From: Bathymodiolus brooksi
Lineage: Eukaryota > Mollusca > Bivalvia > Mytilida > Modiolidae
DNA length: 64,000 nt
Reading direction: 5' to 3'
Assembly (NCBI GenBank): GCA_963680875.1
Contig: OY804590.1
Span: 24,366,640-24,430,639, forward strand
Below, one piece after another: positions 44,825 to 54,410 of the stretch (positions within the stretch are counted from its first letter, which is position 1; the number at the start of each line of letters is the position of its first letter). Made by a program: the position numbers and the translations under genes. The notes below the pieces were generated by a model. The model worked only from the letters and a program-made list of their open reading frames with translations. It did no database searches and had not been told where the DNA came from.

Positions 44825-45465
44825 ACAAAGGAAGATAAGAAAAGTTTGACGATACCAAAGAGGTAGTCAGAAGCCGTAAATTGAAGGACACACAACACAG
44901 TGGTCTAAATTTCAATTCTTCATAAGAATTACACATGAACAAAGAGAGGTAACTCTATCATAAATTGTAGGCAAGAAAAGATTGAAGATACCAAAGGGGT
45001 AATCAGAATTCGTTTATTGAAGAACAGACAACACAATGGTCAAAAGAAAAAGTACAAAGGGACAAACAACGATCTACAAAACATACACATAAAACTAAAG
45101 ATCGAGTAACACGAACACCACTAAAAACCGGAGGTGAACTCAGGTGCTCCGGAAGGGTAAGCAGTTCCTGCTCCACTAGTGGCACCCGTCGTGTAAATCT
45201 AGTTACAAACCAGGTGACAAGTCACGAATAAAAAAGGTTCGGGAAGTGATTGAGACAAGTGGAATATATCCGTTGTCATTTGTGACACAGATATTCCGTA
45301 AAGGTTAACCAGCTCAGGTGGTGACCGTAAACTTTCGATGTGATGACTTCACCTTAACCAAGAGGAACCCTTGGTTCAGTAGCTTTCTTGTTAGCAGCAA
45401 CCGCTATCAAAGAAATCCTGATAGGCGCTGCTGGAATGTTGTTACATATAAATGGGAAGTTCACA
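44825..45465 (+). mobile_element. Mytilus-type element, two partial copies in series
   Basis: A short copy (agtttgacgataccaaagag, ttgaaggacacacaacacag) is followed from about 44935 by a longer one with ccaaaggggtaatcagaatt, gaacaccactaaaaaccgga, gtaagcagttcctgctcc and ggtgaccgtaaactttcg. Confidence 0.7.
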
Positions 45466-45738
45466 ATTTGGAAATTGAAATCATCTCTTTGGTCGTAAAA
45501 TTTCGAACCTTGATCAGGATTATATGTATTTGGATTGAATTCACATGTTCAGGGGGTAAACAGCATGTAAACATAAGTAAGATTGTCTATTCATTCACAT
45601 TAAATGTCCTATAACACCTTTATTGGTGAGCTTTCACGGGGATTCCATAGTAACAGATGCTTGTTCATATAAATGGAAATCGTCAGTTTATTGAATGACT
45701 ACTACCGGTTAACAGTATTTTGATGATAACTTTTAAAA

Positions 45739-46836
45739 GGGAATACGAGCAAGGGCAGATGATTACTTTGCCGAATACCGCATGTTCTTTTTGCGACGTC
45801 AAAGTAACAAGCGCGACATTTTCCGCGGAAGTTGCATCAACATCATAAAAAGCCGATTGCGTAAAAATTTGAAAGCACCTGCTTCAAGCCGAATAATGCC
45901 GTTTTTAAAAGAAGGAGAAATACGCAGTCGGAAAAAATGTTCAGAGCACTTGAAAGAGTTGGATAGGAATGTTGGTGAGAAAGAGGTAGACCAGACAGAC
46001 GCAAACCCTGGAACTGATTATAAAGATATATGCTGGCAGGATGGGAGACGAATAGTTGAACTAAAAACACTAGCAGAGCAATTAAACGCGTGTGACGGTT
46101 GTGATACACCGTTAAATCCAATGGACAAGAACGCTTGCACGGGTTCGGCAGTTACTTATCTATTCGCTGTACAACTATAGCCGTTCTCTTTTATTTATTT
46201 CATTCTCCGGTTGCGTTGCCCTTTCATCCAATCCAAGGAAAACGGCGGGAAAGACTCCACGACGTTTTACCTATTAAAATACATTGTAGGGTAATTTGGC
46301 GCCGAAATTGACGATGTCTAAGTTTGTCATGAAAAATGCACGGTTTTTGTTCTGTAGCTAAAAAACAAGCACATGTACTTTTTGCCAAAATTCTAAATAA
46401 AATCATTGCGAGAATTTCATGACAAAATATAAAGAAAATATCAATTGTCATTTTTTTCTACATGCAAATTTATTCATGAAGAAACCACTAAATAATCCAT
46501 ATTCCACAAATAAGTATAAATTTTGGACTACTTAATCTATTATTGGCAATGTACATGTTCATCATCTTTGAACGAAATTACCATAGGAAGCTATTGCAAA
46601 AAACCGGATGCAATTATCTTTTACCGTTTTGAAATTGTGATATTTTCTTTACCGCTATAAAAATCCGTATTTTAAAAATTTGTCGAAAACTGGTCGAAAT
46701 TCGGTCGCAAATATCTCAAAAACTAAGTCACGAAGGTATATTTTTCTTTGCATATTTGGAAAGAGCATGTCGAAATTGACCAAATCACGAATTTTCATGA
46801 AAAAATCAATTGGCAATCTCTACTGTATCGTATTCC
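45739..46836. mobile_element. 1.1-kb unit with GGGAATACGA ends
   Basis: GGGAATACGA at 45739-45748 is mirrored by TCGTATTCCC at 46827-46836. The flanks are A/T-rich (tttaaaa on the left, TTAATTAA on the right), so a TTAA-type target is possible but unproven. It encloses the ORF at 45782-46180. Confidence 0.45.
45782..46180 (+). CDS. 132-codon ORF with CxxC motif, possible transposon-protein fragment
   Basis: The frame starts MFFLRRQSNKRDIFRGSCIN. It has a basic N-terminal third (SRLRKNLKAPASSRIMPF), an acidic middle, and a C-terminal part with WQDGRRIVELKTLAEQLNAC followed by DGCDTPLNPMDKNACTGSAV. The 'GRRIVEL..LAEQL..C..C..PL' pattern is one I associate loosely with N-terminal domains of invertebrate transposon-encoded proteins; that is recollection, not a search. 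The codons are more CpG-rich than the surroundings. It stops after SAVTYLFAVQL, where such proteins would continue, so it looks truncated. Being inside a unit with short inverted ends favours a decayed DNA transposon over a host gene. Confidence 0.5.
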   Translation: MFFLRRQSNKRDIFRGSCINIIKSRLRKNLKAPASSRIMPFLKEGEIRSRKKCSEHLKELDRNVGEKEVDQTDANPGTDYKDICWQDGRRIVELKTLAEQLNACDGCDTPLNPMDKNACTGSAVTYLFAVQL

Positions 46837-46914
46837 CTTAATTAAGTAAGAGTTAAATCCAAATGGTATGTTATTAATAATTAATAGCTGGTCTTTCAAT
46901 TCATAATTATGTTG
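46837..46914. other. Short spacer
   Basis: AT-rich, nothing identified. Confidence 0.4.
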
Positions 46915-47460
46915 TTAAGAAGAGTTTGAAGATATCAAAAGGGTAATACAAATCCGTAAATCGAAGGACAGACAACACAATGGCCAAACGCCAAAGGATA
47001 AAAGGGCAAACAACGATCAACAAAAGGCTACACAGAAAACTAAAGATTGAGCAACACGAATCCTACTAAAAGCCAGGGGATAACTCAGGTGCCTCAGAAG
47101 ACTAAGCAGTTCCTGATGCACTAATGGCACCCATCGTGTTACTCTAGTTACAATAAAGGACTGCGAAGGGATTAAGACAAGTGGAACATATCCGTTGTCA
47201 TTTGTGACACAGATATTCCGTTAATATTAACCAGCTGAGATGGTGTCCGTAAATTTCCGATGTGGGGACTTCAACTTGACCAATATGAACTCTTGGTTCA
47301 GTAGCTTCCTCGTAAGCTGCAAGGAAATCCTGATCGGAACCACGAGCTCTGGAATGGAATATCGGATCATCAGAGAGATTTAAACTCCATATGCAGGTGC
47401 TTCTGGAATCTTGCTACATATAAATGGAAAGTTCACAATGGGAAAATTGAAATCATCTTT
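46915..47460 (+). mobile_element. Mytilus-type interspersed element
   Basis: Contains aagagtttgaagatatcaaa, gtaatacaaatccgtaaatc, gtgacacagatattccgtta and ggatcatcagagagatttaa. It is the longest copy in the window. Confidence 0.75.
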
Positions 47461-48238
47461 TTTGTCGTAGTATTGATCTTAACCGGTCATTGCTGTTAAT
47501 ATCGAGGTGAATATCAAGATATGAAGCTGCATCTGTGGTATCATTTTATTCTTTTATTATTAACTTTTGATATATATTCCAGAAACGCGTAGTCCGCAGT
47601 AAATTTGATATTTACATGTTTGCTATTGCAGTAAAGGCAAACTTTCACTGATTTATGAAACTAGATGCATAATGTATGCTGTGCACACCACGGAATATAA
47701 TTGCTAAATAAACGTAGATATCAAATTTAGTGCGCACGGCGTTAGTCATAAGTTCTGTGAGCGGCGCAATGATTTTCCCGGAGGGTATAAATACAGCGTC
47801 GATTGAACGCTTTGGAATATTGTATCTGACTGTTGTCCATTATATATCAATCCGAGCTAAATTGACCAGGTACAAGATACATATAACAATTATCTGAGAC
47901 AATTATATCAACTTAATTATTTCAACAACAATCTTGGATTAGGATAATTGAGTCAAAGTCGATATAAGGGAGCTGGGATTCTTGTAAATACTTGTCGTTC
48001 TACTAGCAAGAGGTCGCAATGTGTTATCTAGGCACAGGGACTTGCTCCCGGCCACTAAATTTGCCCCACTGACTTTTTTTACTGTAAATGTAAAACCCAC
48101 TTCAACTCCTTCTATTTTTATTTCTCTTCAATTTCTCACCATATCGTTTGTACGGATCTTTTTGTTAATCCATTTTGCATTGATTTGTCACATAATTTAT
48201 CCTTTGGGCACCTTAATACACATCCAATTATCGATCTA
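47461..48238. other. Plain stretch with a degenerate inverted repeat
   Basis: agtaaatttgatatttacat near 47599 and agatatcaaatttagtgcgc near 47716 are inverted relatives; a third piece (agatatcaaatttagtgtgc) lies at 49321. No gene is seen. Confidence 0.4.
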
Positions 48239-48406
48239 AACATCGAAAGGTTCAAATCCTATGCATTTCCTGGGATGCAAAGCGAGAGTTGAAATCATGC
48301 AGTTTTATCAGACGTTCGGAAATTTTCGGATCCTTTCATACAATGATAAGATAAAGTCAACGTTTTGCATCCCAGGAAATGTAGGATTTGAACATTTCGA
48401 TGTTTT
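48239..48406. mobile_element. Small MITE with ~42-bp inverted ends
   Basis: aacatcgaaaggttcaaatc ... tttcctgggatgcaaagcg on the left mirrors cgttttgcatcccaggaaat ... gatttgaacatttcgatgtt on the right, with about 80 bp between. Confidence 0.8.
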
Positions 48407-48510
48407 TGGTTTTTGTTTTTGTTTTTTTGTTTTTTTGCATTTTTTGGCCATTGAGTTGTCTCTCCTTCGTTTTACGGATTCTGATTACCCTTTTAATATC
48501 TTTAAACTCT
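48407..48510 (-). mobile_element. Mytilus-type element fragment (minus)
   Basis: Contains ttggccattgagttgtctct and tacggattctgattaccctt. Confidence 0.6.
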
Positions 48511-48791
48511 GTTTTTGTATAAATTGATTGTGTCTATGTTGTCATGACACAGGGCAGACATGAAATAGTAAATACAAGGTGATTTATTGAAAAATGAATT
48601 GTTTTCCCAGTTATTGTCTGTTTTCTGTTGAAGATGTACAAACGCAGTTAACCTCAGCCTGTACCTGCTGGACAAAAGCATTCGCCATCCTATAAGGAAA
48701 GGTATATTCAATATAAAACTGGGTTATTACACTTGGAAAAGAAAAGTTGTGATTATTACTTATATTATATGAGCTTATTGTTGTGGATTTG

Positions 48792-48982
48792 AAGGTTCTC
48801 TGTTACCATGATCTTATCTTAGTATGATTTATATAGCTGTGCAATCAGTCCTTACCACTACTCTAAAGTTATGACTCCCAACATCCGTGCATGTCGGTGG
48901 TTTACATCGGGTACATTCGGTTTCTTCTACCATTAAATAAAGCTGACCGCCACGATATTACTGAAATATTCGTGAAAGTTGC
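48792..48982 (+). mobile_element. Diverged SINE
   Basis: Head region gttaccatgatcttatctta and body ccgccacgatattactgaaa are recognisable; the middle is deleted. Confidence 0.6.
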
Positions 48983-49023
48983 GTTTCTCCCATAATAGAT
49001 TATATCGAGCTTGTTGTCGTTTG

Positions 49024-49082
49024 AACCACCACGATATAACTGAAATATTGTTTAAAGTGATGTTAAACACCATAAACCTAGC
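49024..49082 (+). mobile_element. SINE tail fragment
   Basis: Contains ccacgatataactgaaatat and the variant tail gtgatgttaaacaccataaa. Confidence 0.7.
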
Positions 49083-49474
49083 CTGTTGTTGTATGGTATC
49101 TAATTCGTCCTTTTGATTGATACTCTGGTCTGGTTTAGGTACTCTACGTTTGTTCCTTATTTTCACTCAGCAATCAGAAATGAAGCGGTCATGCAATTGC
49201 TTTCTATGTGTGAAAGTAGAATGCAAATTCTCACTTATAATTGGGTTAGCCATTTTGTTGAACAAATCTTAAAAATCATAATATTGAACTTAATATATTT
49301 AAGAAAGAAAATAAAAAAGGAGATATCAAATTTAGTGTGCACGAAGCGTATCTGGAATAACCTTCATCAAGTACGATCAAAGTCGAAAAGGTTGGAAAAT
49401 CAAATAACTTAAAAGTGTTGGGAGTAAGTAAAACAAAGGGCCTAAACAGTATCACTAAAATAGACAAAGGTCAC
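49083..49474 (-). other. Downstream flank / 3' UTR candidate of gene B
   Basis: This is noncoding sequence beyond the gene B stop on the minus strand. No minus-strand AATAAA is evident in the nearest 300 bp. A 99-codon plus-strand frame (49113-49412) runs through repeat-derived sequence. Confidence 0.4.
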
Positions 49475-49644
49475 CTATGTCTGAGGGAGGAGAACCTTAG
49501 TTTTAATAATAAAATCAATCAAATATTTTGTGATACTTACAAGACTAATTTCACAAACTACACCCGTACTCGTGTCTGTACATAGTGCACGAAGTGATGG
49601 AGCACCCACTCCTGATATTACACCACATTCATTTCCAGCAATAC
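49475..49644 (-). CDS. Gene B last exon(s): C-terminus of a C-type-lectin-like domain
   Basis: On the minus strand this encodes IAGNECGVISGVGAPSLRAL followed by CTDTSTGVVCEISL. The three cysteines NEC, RALC and VVCE match the last part of C-type-lectin folds, where the protein normally ends just after the CE motif. Then comes LeuGTAAGT, a 60-nt stretch (49481-49540) ending in CCTCAG, and ACA TAG (stop 49477-49475). The 60 nt is a multiple of three with no stop, so both the spliced (..EISLT) and retained (..EISLVSITKYLIDFIIKTKV..) forms are open. On the 5' side phase demands an acceptor at 49645-49646, but the sequence there is CG, not AG. This is an oddity that may be a lesion, an allele or a wrong border. 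Confidence 0.65.
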
Positions 49645-49775
49645 CGATTGAAAAAATAATAAACTTCATGTAAATAAATAGTAAGTGATTAACGCGAAGC
49701 TAGAAATGTCTTATTATCATACAATGTATAGCATGATAGACAGAGAACAAGTTACTTGATGATGATTTGATTTGA

Positions 49776-50040
49776 TTGATTTTTGGTGTTTTAACTCCAC
49801 TTTCAGCAATATTTCAGCTATATCATGGGACCAGGTCTAGTGGTGGAAGAAGCCGGAGTACTCCGAGAGAACCACCGACCACGGGCAAGCAACTGGTAAA
49901 CTTTATCACTTGCGGCTGCGAGTCGATTGCACCCTTTTTTGTAATTTACACATCCGGGCGCAAACCCACGGCGTATTGATGATAGGCTTGTATGAGTTGT
50001 AAGGTAATCCAACTACCTAACTCATTGAGCCACCCGGGCC
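49776..50040 (-). mobile_element. tRNA-derived SINE, full length (minus)
   Basis: The tail ttttggtgttttaactccac leads to the head at 50040. Box B is seen in reverse within gggcgcaaacccacg, and the box A region in reverse within ctcattgagccacccgggcc. It sits in a gene B intron. Confidence 0.8.
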
Positions 50041-50145
50041 TCTCTACAACTACCTAACTCATTGAGTCACCCGGGCCCTACAACTACCTAACACATTGAG
50101 CCACCCGGGCCTACAACTACCTGACTCATTGAGCCACCCAGGCCC
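50006..50145 (-). repeat. Four tandem copies of a SINE head (box A region)
   Basis: The ~35-bp unit ctacaactacctaactcatt + gagccacccgggcc is repeated four times, the first belonging to the SINE itself. On the minus strand each copy carries tggctcaatgagttaggtag, a box A-like motif. Confidence 0.85.
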
Positions 50146-50393
50146 TACTTTATGACGAGATGACAAGGACGTCTGCTTAGTAACAGAACAACACGTCGAG
50201 CTAGATTTGTCAAGTGTTAACTCATGGAAACGCAAATGCAAAATGAACAGCTATTGCTTTACCCAAGCGGAGATCGACATAATATTTTCCGAAATCGTGT
50301 AGAACAAACCAACCCTTATCTTCGAAGTACACATATTTTTAACCATTAGCAGATTGTGAATTGTGATTCTAAATATTGTCAAGATTTAACAAG

Positions 50394-52290
50394 TTTGAAA
50401 TTCAACAGATGGCAACATAACATAAGACACAATACATGAAGTATTACATCAAGTAACGAGGAAGAGTAATGACAAGACTTAAAGTAAGTTAAGTAATGAC
50501 ACAGAGTTAAGTAAATTAATACAGAGGCACGGCTTGATTTACAGAAGTAAGCTAAGTAATGATACAGAGTCACGGTTAGTCTTACAGAAATAAGTTAAGT
50601 AATGATACAGAGTCACGGCTTGATATGCCGAAGTACATTGTAAGATAAATAATGACACAACGTTACGACTTAATTTACCGAAGTAAGCTAAGTAATGACA
50701 CAGAGTAACGGCTTGATTTACAGAAGTAAGTTAAGTAATGATACAGAGTAACGGCTTGATTTACAGAAGTAAGCTAAGTAATGATACAGAGTAACGGCTT
50801 GATTTACAGAAGTAAGTTAAGTAATGACACAGAGTCACGGCTTGATTTACCGACGTAAGTTAAGTAATGATACAGAGTAACGGCTTGATTTACAGAAGTA
50901 AGTTAAGTAATGATACAGAGTAACGGCTTGATTTACATAAGTAAGTTAAGTAATGATACAGAGTCACGGCTTGATTTACAGAAGTAAGTTAAGTAATGAC
51001 ACAGAGTCACGGCTTGATTTACAGAAGTAAGTTAAGTAATGATACAGAGTAACGGCTTGATTTACCGGAGTAAGTTAAGTAATGATACAGAGTAACGGCT
51101 TGACTTACCGAAGTAAGTTAAGTAATGATACATAGTCACGGCTTGATTTACAGAAGTAAGTTAAGTAATGATACAGAGTAACGGCTTGATTTACAGAAGT
51201 AAGTTAAGTAATGATACAGAGTCACAACTTGATTTACCGGAATAAGTTAAGTAATGATACAGAGTAACGGCTTGATTTCCCGAAGTAAGTTAAGTAATGA
51301 TACAGAGTAACGGCTTGACTTACCGAAGTAAGTTAAGTAATGATACATAGTCACGGCTTGATTTACAGAAGTAAGTTAAGTAATGATACAGAGTAACGGC
51401 TTGATTTACAGAAGTAAGTTAAGTAATGATACATAGTCACGGCTTGATTTACAGAAGTAAGTTAAGTAATGATACAGAGTAACGGCTTGATTTACAGAAG
51501 TAAGTTAAGTAATGACACAGTGTCACGGCTTGATTTAACGAAGTAAGTTAAGTAATGATACAGAATAACGGCTTGATTTACAGAAGTAAGTTAAGTAATG
51601 ATACAGAGTCACGGCTTGATTTACCGAAGTAAGTTAAGTAATGATACATAGTCACGGCTTGATTTACAGAAGTAAGTTAAGTAATGATACAGAGTAACGG
51701 CTTGATTTACAGAAGTAAGTTAAGTAATGATACAGAGTCACAACTTGATTTACCGGAATAAGTTAAGTAATGATACAGAGTAACGGCTTGATTTACCGAA
51801 GTAAGTTAAGTAATGACACAGTGTCACGGCTTGATTTAACGAAGTAAGTTAAGTAATGATACAGAATAACGGCTTGATTTACAGAAGTAAGTTAAGTAAT
51901 GATACAGAGTCACGGCTTGATTTACCGAAGTAAGTTAAGTAATGATACAGAGTCACAACTTGATTTACCGAAGTAAGTTAAGTAATGATACAGAGTCACG
52001 CTTGATTTACCGACGTAAGTTAAGTAATGATACAGAGTCACGACTTGATTTACCGGAGTAAGTTAAGTAATGATACAGAGTAACGGCTTGATTTACCGAA
52101 GTAAGTTAAGTAATGACAGATTCACGGCTTGATTTACCGAAGTAAGTTAAGTAATGATACAGTCACGGCTTGATGTACAGAAGTAAGCTAAGTAATGATA
52201 CAGAGTCACGGCTTGATTTACCGTAGTTAGTTAAGTAATGATACAGAGTCACGACTTGATTTACAGAAGTAAGTTAAATGTACAAGTATA
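50394..52290. repeat. 43-bp satellite in gene B intron, about 42 copies
   Basis: The unit is ttacagaagtaagttaagta + atgatacagagtaacggcttgat. Variants at 'cagag(t)aac/cac', 'acagaag/accgaag' and 'catag' recur in blocks, with spacings near 216, 303 and 516 bp, so segments of several units were copied together. The plus strand carries GTAAGT in nearly every unit; this is antisense to gene B. The array ends about 290 bp from gene B exon 52580-52699. Confidence 0.95.
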
Positions 52291-52579
52291 ATGTCATTGA
52301 TTTTGGTGATGTTTTATGTTTTTTTCAAGGAGTACATTAAAAGCATAAATTAACACTAATTATCGATTTTTAAAGTAAAAAGTCCATCCATTTAGTATTA
52401 TTTTCATGAAAGCACATCTCCAACACCCTACGGTGACATTTTACTATGCATGCGCAAAGCCTGCTGTTGCTGAAAAAAATGTCTGTCGACGCCGTCATAC
52501 GATAATTTTAACTGCATGATTCTGCTAGAAAAAGAAACAGGAAATAAGTTTTGGCGAATGATAATAAAACAAGAACTAC
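52291..52579. other. Spacer between satellite and gene B exon
   Basis: Intron sequence; nothing identified. Confidence 0.4.
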
Positions 52580-52699
52580 CATAGGTCACTAACATGGTCG
52601 TTGGATGGAATTGAAGGAAGCGTTGAGAGTTTAAACTCATGCTGTAGTGCCATTGTGCATGTAGTTCGGAAATTGGGACATGTATAATTAATGATTCTG
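52580..52699 (-). CDS. Gene B exon (middle of lectin-like domain), provisional
   Basis: The minus strand has a T-rich acceptor ending TTGTGTGCAG and a donor ATG|GTAGTT. The exon starts with two and ends with one base of split codons, exactly what the exon at 54048-54170 and the one ending at 49644 need. It encodes ESLIIHVPISELHAQWHYSM + SLNSQRFLQFHPTTMLVTY without a stop. Position in the fold matches the part of a lectin domain that usually carries the WxWxDG and EPN/QPD segments, neither of which is evident. It is an island between two zones of related satellite (50394-52290 and 52812-53058). Phase and sites support it; sequence conservation must be tested. Confidence 0.5.
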
Positions 52700-52811
52700 C
52701 TGCACACAAAAAAAATAACAACGAAACTACACGTTTTCTGGTCGAATCTCACCAAACGACGTTATATACTCATGCTTTGAAAATATATATTAACGACATT
52801 ATACCTTTAAA

Positions 52812-53058
52812 TAATGATACAGAGTCACGGCACTAGACTTACAAAGTAATTTAAGTCAAGATAGTCATTGTAATATTTAGTAAAGAACATCAAGTAATGA
52901 CAAAGACCGTCAAAGAGTCGAGGCTAGAGTCACAGAGTAAATTAAGTAATAACACATTGTCACGACATGACTTACAAAAAGTAATTTAAGTCAAGATACA
53001 GTCATTGCAATATTTATTAAGGAACATCAAGTCATGATAAAGAGTCGTAACAAGAATT
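52812..53058. repeat. Two diverged ~155-bp units related to the 43-bp satellite
   Basis: Both copies carry agagtcac..., acttacaaa(aa)gtaatttaag, tcaagata(ca)gtcattg and aggaacatcaagt. The words aatgatacagagtcacggc and gacttac link them to the 43-bp array on the other side of the exon. Confidence 0.75.
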
Positions 53059-53461
53059 ACAAAACACAATAAAGGCCAACGCTCTGTGCATCTTGAAACG
53101 ACCGCAGCAATTTGACAAACTCTTCCTCCTAAACGAGTTTTACTGCAATCAATCAAGTTTTACTTTAAAACCATGTGTGATAGAGGAAACCATTGTTCCA
53201 ATCAATTCAAAGTAAAGAACAACACATAAAAAACAGATGACAAGTAAAGAGAATGGTATATATCCTCCTGATATGAACATTTCTTTACTTGGGTCTCTTT
53301 TAGCCCCTTTTCCATAATGATTAGCTCAGTTTCTGGATAACATTTTTAATAATGAATCAATTTTTTTTTTATTAATACTCAGAGTTCGTATATATCATAT
53401 ATTAATATACATCTAGAAAACAAATGTTGATTTGAAAACTGGATTTCTAAGAATTTTTTTC

Positions 53462-53998
53462 TTAAGATTTATAGACAATAGACATTAGACAATATTTTAT
53501 TGGCACAAACGCAATTACAATAATTGGTAAAGGTCAATTGTAATACAATAGCAATAAGGATATGTATATATGCAATATATACTAAATTAACAACACAAAT
53601 ATCAATTTTATGACATAACTGCATTAAGATATACTATCTTTTCTAATTTTTAACAAATTTGATAATTTGTTAATTCACACCAATTTACTGTTAAGTAATC
53701 ATTTTGATTTCATTGTATCATTTTGGAAGTTTGGAATTTTTTTTATAGTATAAAGATATTTTTTTAAATAATATTTCTCTTTCTTTCCTATATTTTTCGC
53801 ACTGCCAAAGGAAATGGTTTTCATCTTCAATTTCTAAATCATTGCATATTTTACAAAATCTTTCAGTTATTTGAAAATAGCGGCTTTTTTCAATTTCAAG
53901 TTTATGGGCACAAATTCTAGAAGTCAAACGGACTATATTATATATTATATTAATTTGATTCCTAAAATATGAGGGAGAAACCAATAACGGTTGGGAAT
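53462..53998 (-). mobile_element. 5'-truncated LINE 3' end
   Basis: A minus-strand frame at 53984-53718 encodes the C-terminal tail of a LINE polyprotein: KLEIEKSRYFQITERFCKIC and EIEDENHFLWQCEKYRKERE show the Cys/His pattern C-x2-C...H-x4-C seen after the RT domain in such elements. It ends in a 3' UTR with ttgtgccaataaaatattg and a (tctattg)n-like tail at 53462-53500. The 5' end is lost; it begins about 50 bp inside the gene B intron. It is unrelated to the 36-39.7 kb element. Confidence 0.8.
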
Positions 53999-54047
53999 AA
54001 CATTTCCGGAAAATACGTTTCGAGGATTATCAGATTCGCATAATTAC

Positions 54048-54170
54048 CTACAGCAGGAAATGCAACACCACCAACTGCCGGCAATCCACTGTTTATGCCT
54101 ATTATAACATTGATCATGGGGGGAGTATTAAATGCATCTGTATGTCCAGTTAAAAATGTTCCTGCATTGC
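54048..54170 (-). CDS. Gene B exon (lectin-like domain, middle)
   Basis: The minus strand has acceptor TATTCTTGCAG and donor GTAG|GTAATT. Two leading bases complete the Gly left by the exon at 56332. It encodes NAGTFLTGHTDAFNTPPMIN + VIIGINSGLPAVGGVAFPAV and leaves one base. 'VIIGINSG' fits the WIGL-type strand of C-type lectin folds. Gly/Ala/Val-rich composition suggests a compact secreted domain. The exon is separated from the 41-bp satellite by about 240 bp. Confidence 0.75.
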
Positions 54171-54410
54171 CTGCAAGAATAGATATTTATATTTGTAAAT
54201 AAAAATGGTCATTTTAGTTTCTATCGCTCTTCTAGATACATTAGAAAAACAATTCGAATAATAAAATGCAAAGCAAAATCTACCAAATTGCCAGGGCGGT
54301 TCCAAAATCTAATCTGAAAATCGAAGATACCGGGAAAATCGATATCCTAATATATCCATGGTCGGTCATTCCGCTGGCTTAGTACAGGTTCGTCACTAAA
54401 AAGTAGCGGC

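Noticed and set aside
50394..52290. CRISPR-like regular repeats
   Set aside because: There are no unique spacers; repeats are contiguous and the genome is eukaryotic.
53718..53984. Possible continuation of gene B coding after the 54048 exon
   Set aside because: The reading is the C-terminal Cys/His tail of a LINE polyprotein with its own 3' UTR and tail, inserted just inside the intron.
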